Shown: in pieces, positions 24,266 to 28,390 of the stretch
How the letters are laid out: each line of letters starts with the position of its first letter
How positions within the stretch are numbered: position 1 is the stretch's first letter
Assembly: GCA_021786815.1 (NCBI GenBank)
Contig: JAJYMR010000390.1
Span: 1-28,390 of the forward strand
Source of the DNA: Deltaproteobacteria bacterium
Lineage (GTDB): Bacteria > Desulfobacterota > Binatia > Binatales > Binataceae
Direction of reading: 5' to 3'
Length of the DNA: 28,390 bases
Made by a program: the position numbers and the translations under genes
The notes under the pieces: generated by a model
The model's database searches: none
Told to the model about the DNA's origin: nothing
Seen by the model: only the letters and a program-made list of their open reading frames with translations

Positions 24266-24509
24266 GGGGAAACGATTCTAGAGCAATCCGCACCCCTTGT
24301 TGAACGCCCTTGTGGCTGCGCCGCGGGCATCGTCGCGATTAGCACGCCCGGGAAGCCGCCGGACGGAGTCGAAAAGCCCGGTCGTGCTGCCGTCGCGCCC
24401 GAGGCAATTTGGGAACGCCGCCGAAACGAGAAGCCACGCAGCTGGTCTGACCCGCCTGCGCGATCGGCTCGGACCGGCCCGCAGCGCGATAACTAATCAA
24501 ACGCCTTGC

Positions 24510-25040
24510 TTACGAGACCCGCGCGAGCAGATTCGCTAGGTCGTCGGCGTGCTCCTCCTCCATCTTGAGGATCTGCTCGATAAGCGTGCGGGTGGTCGGA
24601 TCATCGTTGCCGAGCCATCGGATTATCTCCGAGTAGGACTCGATCGCGATCCGCTCTGCCACCAGGTCCTCCTGAATCATCTCGGTCAGCGAGGCTTTTT
24701 CGTCGTATTCAGAATGGCTTCGGGTGGCCAGGCCCTCGGGATTGAAGTCGGGCTCGCCGTTCAGTTGGGCGATCCGCTCCGCGACCCAATCGGCGTGCTG
24801 CTGTTCCTCGTTGGCGTGCTGGAGAAATTCGGTCTTTGCCCCGTCGGAGTTTATTCCGCTCGCCATGTAGTAATGGCGCTTGTAGCGCAGCACGCAGACG
24901 ATCTCGGTGGCCAGGACCTGGTTCAGGACCTTTAGTACCTGCTCGCGGTCGGCCTTGTAGCCGCCGGTGACGGCGCCGTCGCTGATATGTTTGCGGGCGC
25001 GCTCGCGGATTTTGCGGATGTCAGCGGCAAACTGCTGCAT
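24510..25040 (-). CDS. Ferritin-like di-iron protein (bacterioferritin-type)
   Basis: Four-helix bundle of 176 residues for iron oxidation/storage or stress protection. The di-iron ligands are visible: Glu46 (LATEIVCVLRY), Glu79/His82 (ANEEQQHADW), Glu129 (LVAERIAIESY) and Glu161/His164 (EEEHADDL), giving two ExxH pairs as expected. It lacks a bacterioferritin heme-methionine position I can name and is longer than a Dps. The ATG has a strong GGAGG nine bases upstream. There is no adjacent redox partner. Cytoplasmic, single gene, so the precise subfamily (ferritin, Bfr or rubrerythrin-like) is open. Confidence 0.88.
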   Translation of the reverse strand: MQQFAADIRKIRERARKHISDGAVTGGYKADREQVLKVLNQVLATEIVCVLRYKRHYYMASGINSDGAKTEFLQHANEEQQHADWVAERIAQLNGEPDFNPEGLATRSHSEYDEKASLTEMIQEDLVAERIAIESYSEIIRWLGNDDPTTRTLIEQILKMEEEHADDLANLLARVS

Positions 25041-25293
25041 GATGAAGAACCTCCGGCAATAGAAAATAGTGCGATGCGGGATTTACCGCGAACCGCAAAT
25101 ATTCTATTTGGCCTCAAGCGGCGCTGCCAATGGCGCGGGGTCGGTGGCCGCGCCGGTACGGCTCAGGCGCGGGCGGCGGGCGTTGGAAGTGCCGGCTCCG
25201 GGGCGATGAACGGTTGCTGGCCGCCGTGCTAGGTTTGATATGGGGATAAGTGGCGCGAATGGGGCCGCGCGCCGCGCCGCGGAAGGGTAAAGG

Positions 25294-26625
25294 TTGGAAC
25301 CTGATATTCTCGAGCGCGCCGAGCATCCGGTTTCGCGACGCGAGATCGACCCGGACGTTCTCAAGGTTCTGTATCGTCTGATAAAGGCGGGTCACGTCGC
25401 CTACCTGGTCGGCGGGAGCGTGCGCGACCTGATGCTCGGACGGCGGCCGAAGGATTTCGACGTCGCCACTTCGGCCCATCCGCAGGAGGTTCGCGAGCTG
25501 TTTCGCAACTCCCGCCTTATCGGCCGGCGCTTCCGCCTGGTCCACGTCTTCTTCGGACCCAAGAATATAGAGGTCGCAACCTTCCGCCGCCGCAGCGAGG
25601 AAATCTCGCCCGAAGAACCCCTTATCCGCCACGACAACACCTTCGGCAGCGCCGAGGAAGATGCGTTTCGGCGCGACTTCACGGTCAACGCGCTATTTTA
25701 CGACCCTCAAACCTTCCGCGTAATCGACTATACGGGCGGAGTGCGCGACCTGCGCGCCCGGCTGATCCGGACCGTCGGCGATCCGGACCTGCGGATGCGC
25801 GAAGACCCGGTGCGGATGATGCGCGCGGTCAGGTTTGCCGCGCGGCTCGGCTTCGAAATCGAGTCTGCTACGCGCGCCGCTATCGAAAGGTATCGCACCG
25901 ACCTTCAGAAGGCCTCGATGCCGCGCCTGGTCGAGGAGACCTATCGAACGATTGGGCAGACCGGCGCCGCGCGCGCGATGCTCCTGATGGAGGAGATGGG
26001 GCTTCTCGAGCAGGTGATGCCGTGGCTGTCGGCCCATCTGAAGACCTGGACCGGCCCACTCGAAAGCTCGCCCACGATACGCAACCTTGCCACGCTCGGC
26101 GAGAGGACCGCCGCCGGCGAATCGCCCGTCCACGAGATAGTGCTCGCCGCAATCTTCCTTGACATGTATCTCGCCGGTGTGGTTGGACGCGACGGGGAAG
26201 GCAGGGTTGACGTGGTCAGCGAGCTTCGCCGGCGCGGCTTCGCGCGGAGCGACACCGAGAACATGCGGCTGATTGTCGAGGCGGTTCCGCTCCTGCGCGA
26301 GCCGTCGCGCCGGACCCGGCGGCTTGCGCGCCGGCCGTATTTTGCGATTGCGCGCCGGTTCTTCGATATGGTCGCCCCGGTTTACGGCGCCGATACCGCG
26401 GCGCTGGCGCGCTTTCTCGAAAATCCCGACGCTTATCTCGCGGGCGGCGCGCCGATGGCGCCTTCGCGCGGGCGCAGGCGAAGGCGTCGCGGCGGCAGGC
26501 GCCGGCGATGGCCCGCGCGAAAGACTGAAGCGGCCGCCGGGGCGCCGTCGGGCGGCACGGGCGGAATCGAGGCCGAACCGCAGGCGGCCGAAGCGCAGGC
26601 GACGCCGCGCACGCGCTCGGAATAA
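25294..26625 (+). CDS. pcnB: Poly(A) polymerase / tRNA nucleotidyltransferase family protein (PcnB type)
   Basis: Template-independent RNA 3' nucleotidyltransferase of 443 residues, starting at TTG behind GGAAGGGTAAAGG. The class II polymerase head has AYLVGGSVRDLMLGRRPKDFDVATSA (GG motif and the metal aspartates Asp54 and Asp56), RRDFTVNALFYD (near residue 130) and REDPVRMMRAVRFAARLGFEIES. Then come neck/body segments EETYRTIGQTGAARAMLLMEEMG. The family splits into CCA-adding enzymes and PcnB poly(A) polymerases; the PcnB-like FRLVHVFFGPKNIEVATFRR region favours PcnB. The last 60 residues are an arginine-rich, low-complexity tail (GRRRRRRGGRRRR) followed by an alanine/glycine/proline segment, likely RNA-binding. 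Confidence 0.93.
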   Translation: MEPDILERAEHPVSRREIDPDVLKVLYRLIKAGHVAYLVGGSVRDLMLGRRPKDFDVATSAHPQEVRELFRNSRLIGRRFRLVHVFFGPKNIEVATFRRRSEEISPEEPLIRHDNTFGSAEEDAFRRDFTVNALFYDPQTFRVIDYTGGVRDLRARLIRTVGDPDLRMREDPVRMMRAVRFAARLGFEIESATRAAIERYRTDLQKASMPRLVEETYRTIGQTGAARAMLLMEEMGLLEQVMPWLSAHLKTWTGPLESSPTIRNLATLGERTAAGESPVHEIVLAAIFLDMYLAGVVGRDGEGRVDVVSELRRRGFARSDTENMRLIVEAVPLLREPSRRTRRLARRPYFAIARRFFDMVAPVYGADTAALARFLENPDAYLAGGAPMAPSRGRRRRRRGGRRRRWPARKTEAAAGAPSGGTGGIEAEPQAAEAQATPRTRSE

Positions 26626-26746
26626 TCCGCCCGTCCCGGCGCGGCTTGTCCAAATTCCAGCCATCGACTAACTTTCGGACAGGACGTGTGTCACGACGGC
26701 GCGAAAAGACCGCCGGCGTATTACAAGCATTTCCGAGAGGTTGGCA

Positions 26747-27673
26747 TTGGCAACGGGCGGCATAAGATCCGACAAAATCTGGCTCGATGGAGAACTGGTG
26801 GCCTACGACAAGGCCCAGGTACACGTTCTTACCCATAGCCTGCACTACGGGCTCGCGGTGTTCGAAGGGATGCGATGCTACCAGTGCGACGACGGCCGGT
26901 CGGCGATTTTCCGCGCGCCCGAGCATATCCGCCGCCTTCACGATTCCGCGCATATCCTCGAGATGCCCATCCCGTACAGCGACGAGGAGTTGCTCAAGGC
27001 CTCGGCCGACGTGGTACGCACCAACCGCTTCACCGAATGCTACATCCGGCCCATCGCCTTCTACGGCGAGGGTGAGATGGGGCTTGCGGCGCGCGGCAAC
27101 AAGACCCGCGTCGCTATCGCGGCGTGGCCGTGGGGCGCGTACCTCGGCAAGGAAAGCGTCGAGAAGGGCGTCAGGCTCAAGACCTCGTCGTTCGCGCGGT
27201 TCCATCACAACTCGATGCTGCCGGCGGCCAAGGCCTCGGGAAATTACATCAATTCGATCCTCGCCGGTTACGAGGCGCGCCGTTCGGGCTACGACGAGGC
27301 GCTCCTGCTCGACACGATGGGCTTCGTTGCCGAGGGCAGCGGCGAGAATATCTTTTCCGTGCGCGAGGGCGTTGTGATGACCCCGCCGCTTGCGTCGATC
27401 CTTCCCGGTATCACGCGCGCCTCGGTGATAAGGATTCTCGGGGACCTTGGCGTTCCGGTGGTCGAGCAACTCTTCCCGCGCGACGCGCTTTATATCGCCG
27501 ACGAAGCATTCATGACCGGAACTGCCGCTGAAGTCACGCCGGTCCGCGAGCTTGACGATCGCATGATCGGCACCGGGCAGCCCGGACCGATCACGCGCAA
27601 GGTGCAGGAAGTTTTCCAGCGCGTGCTTCACGGGCGCGAAGACCAGTATCGGAGCTGGCTCTATTACGTCTGA
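26747..27673 (+). CDS. ilvE: Branched-chain amino acid aminotransferase
   Basis: PLP enzyme of fold class IV for the last step of Ile, Val and Leu synthesis. Recognised by LDGELVAYDKAQVHVLTHSLHYG, FEGMRCYQ, ECYIRPIAFYG, ARFHHNSMLPAAKASGNYIN (the PLP lysine is Lys162 of this start), EALLLDTMGFVAEGSGENIF, ILPGITRASVIRIL and EAFMTGTAAEVTPV. The start is chosen as the TTG at 26747, since GAGAGG ends at 26740, six bases before it. The TTG at 26741 directly abuts that site. Between 309 and 310 residues. The stop is 15 bases from the peroxiredoxin start, probably one transcript. Confidence 0.95.
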   Translation: MATGGIRSDKIWLDGELVAYDKAQVHVLTHSLHYGLAVFEGMRCYQCDDGRSAIFRAPEHIRRLHDSAHILEMPIPYSDEELLKASADVVRTNRFTECYIRPIAFYGEGEMGLAARGNKTRVAIAAWPWGAYLGKESVEKGVRLKTSSFARFHHNSMLPAAKASGNYINSILAGYEARRSGYDEALLLDTMGFVAEGSGENIFSVREGVVMTPPLASILPGITRASVIRILGDLGVPVVEQLFPRDALYIADEAFMTGTAAEVTPVRELDDRMIGTGQPGPITRKVQEVFQRVLHGREDQYRSWLYYV

Positions 27674-27688
27674 GCGGGCGGGTTCCGG

Positions 27689-28273
27689 ATGGAACTGGCG
27701 GCGGCAGCGGTTATCGGGCTTGGTGTCCTCACGGTCCTGGTAATCCTACTGAGACCGCGTATCGCGCGGACCGCGATGCTGCACGAGGGCGAGAGCGCGC
27801 CGCCGATCTCAACCCGGATGGTCGCCGGCGACAAGGTGGCCGAGCCGTTCTCGCTCGAGGGCTGTCGTGGGCGCAAAATCGTCCTGTACTTCTATCCGAA
27901 GGACGACACGCCCGGGTGTACCAAAGAGGCGTGCGCGTTCCGCGACGGCTACGCGCTTTTCGAGCGCGCGGGAATCGCGGTTTTCGGATGCAGCGTCGAT
28001 AGCGCCGATTCGCATCGCGCGTTCATCCGCAAGTACAAGCTTCCGTTCCCGCTGCTGCTCGATCCCGGCCGCAAAATCGCGGCCGCCTACGGCGCAGCCA
28101 ACGGGATTCCGATTCTTGGGCTGGACAAGAGAATCACCTACGTGATCGCCGAAGACGGCCGGATTCTCAAGGTCTATCCGAATGTCGATCCGTCATCGCA
28201 CGCCGCCGAGATCCTGCGCGACGTGGGCACTGAACACCCAACCCCGCAAATGTCGCCGTCGAAACCCAGCTAG
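27689..28273 (+). CDS. Membrane-anchored Bcp-type peroxiredoxin
   Basis: Thiol peroxidase of 194 residues, reducing hydrogen peroxide and organic peroxides. An N-terminal hydrophobic segment (about 2-21, AAAAVIGLGVLTVLVILLRP) precedes the thioredoxin-fold domain, so the enzyme is probably tethered. The positive LRPR after the helix suggests the catalytic domain faces the cytoplasm. The catalytic loop is YFYPKDDTPGCTKEAC, with peroxidatic Cys77 and a Cys82 five residues later, the Bcp (PrxQ) arrangement. FPLLLDPGRKIAAAYGA and TYVIAEDGRI follow. The tail ends in a proline/serine segment. It follows the aminotransferase by 15 bases and is the last gene in the window. Confidence 0.92.
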   Translation: MELAAAAVIGLGVLTVLVILLRPRIARTAMLHEGESAPPISTRMVAGDKVAEPFSLEGCRGRKIVLYFYPKDDTPGCTKEACAFRDGYALFERAGIAVFGCSVDSADSHRAFIRKYKLPFPLLLDPGRKIAAAYGAANGIPILGLDKRITYVIAEDGRILKVYPNVDPSSHAAEILRDVGTEHPTPQMSPSKPS

Positions 28274-28366
28274 GGAACCTCTGCACAGGTCATGATGCAG
28301 GGACCGTTCCGGCATCGAAGTGGGCATGATCAGAAGGAACGGCGACGGCGCGGCTGGTTGTAAGTG

Positions 28367-28385
28367 GCTCGCAGGGGTCGCGAGC
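28367..28385 (+). terminator. Possible terminator near the right edge
   Basis: Perfect six-base stem GCTCGC / GCGAGC with loop AGGGGTC, followed by GTTTA at the window edge. It is about 94 bases after the peroxiredoxin stop. The T run cannot be seen fully because the window ends. Confidence 0.3.
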
Positions 28386-28390
28386 GTTTA

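Noticed and set aside
24266..24509. Short plus-strand frames between the DHH and ferritin genes
   Set aside because: Overlap the 5' end of the DHH gene and contain no domain; I see only non-coding sequence here.
1..28390. CRISPR array, prophage, or rRNA
   Set aside because: No regularly spaced repeats, phage structural genes or rRNA sequence are visible; the two-copy repeat at 15488-15649 is inside a coding gene.

Overview
This is a GC-rich, gene-dense bacterial window with several GTG and TTG starts. The contents are a 180-kDa-class NAD glutamate dehydrogenase, an LLM-class (F420-type) oxidoreductase, FadE-like acyl-CoA dehydrogenase, CMD-family protein, a CISM-type molybdoenzyme and an RND pump. 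Together they suggest a free-living soil or sediment bacterium with a lipid-degrading, redox-versatile metabolism. A Binatota/deltaproteobacterial-type lineage would fit, but that is inference only; there is no rRNA or other firm taxonomic marker here.

Layout. 1-2851 (minus): the N-terminal ~950 residues of a large NAD-specific glutamate dehydrogenase, cut by the left edge. 2995-4575 (plus): an RlmD-type 23S rRNA m5U methyltransferase and an 83-residue unknown protein. 4628-5784 (minus): an overlapping pair, an FAH-family hydrolase followed by a Rieske ferredoxin. 5922-7148 (plus): an AmmeMemoRadiSam system protein B (MEMO family) with an extra N-terminal domain. 7206-7646 (minus): a DUF2846-like lipoprotein. 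7846-8514 (plus): an ArsR-rhodanese fusion regulator. 8618-8695 (minus): tRNA-Val(CAC) with encoded CCA. 8866-13178 (plus): a two-gene complex, a four-cluster ferredoxin fused to an NrfD-like membrane anchor, then a Mo-bisPGD catalytic subunit without Tat signal. 13237-14908 (plus): a CMD-family protein and an LLM-class oxidoreductase. 15338-15655 (plus): a small secreted protein with a duplicated SYWFVHGVPPYK unit.

The right part is mostly minus strand up to 25040: acyl-CoA dehydrogenase, a DUF6306-like ferritin-fold protein, a half-size TauE/SafE protein, a tetR-adaptor-RND operon with two TGAAYGTACGKTCA palindromes in front of tetR, a DHH-family phosphoesterase and a ferritin-like di-iron protein. 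From 25294 the plus strand carries a PcnB-type poly(A) polymerase, a branched-chain aminotransferase and a membrane-anchored Bcp-type peroxiredoxin.

How they work together. The clearest transcription units are (i) FAH hydrolase-Rieske, (ii) FeS/NrfD-molybdoenzyme, possibly with the CMD and LLM genes, (iii) tetR-adaptor-RND, coupled by stop/start overlaps and probably autoregulated, (iv) DUF6306-acyl-CoA dehydrogenase and (v) aminotransferase-peroxiredoxin. Most genes belong to known families. The parts least explained by known biology are the cytoplasmic-type molybdoenzyme complex of unknown substrate, the small duplicated secreted protein, and the cysteine-free ArsR domain fused to a rhodanese. 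I see no CRISPR array, phage region or intact insertion sequence.
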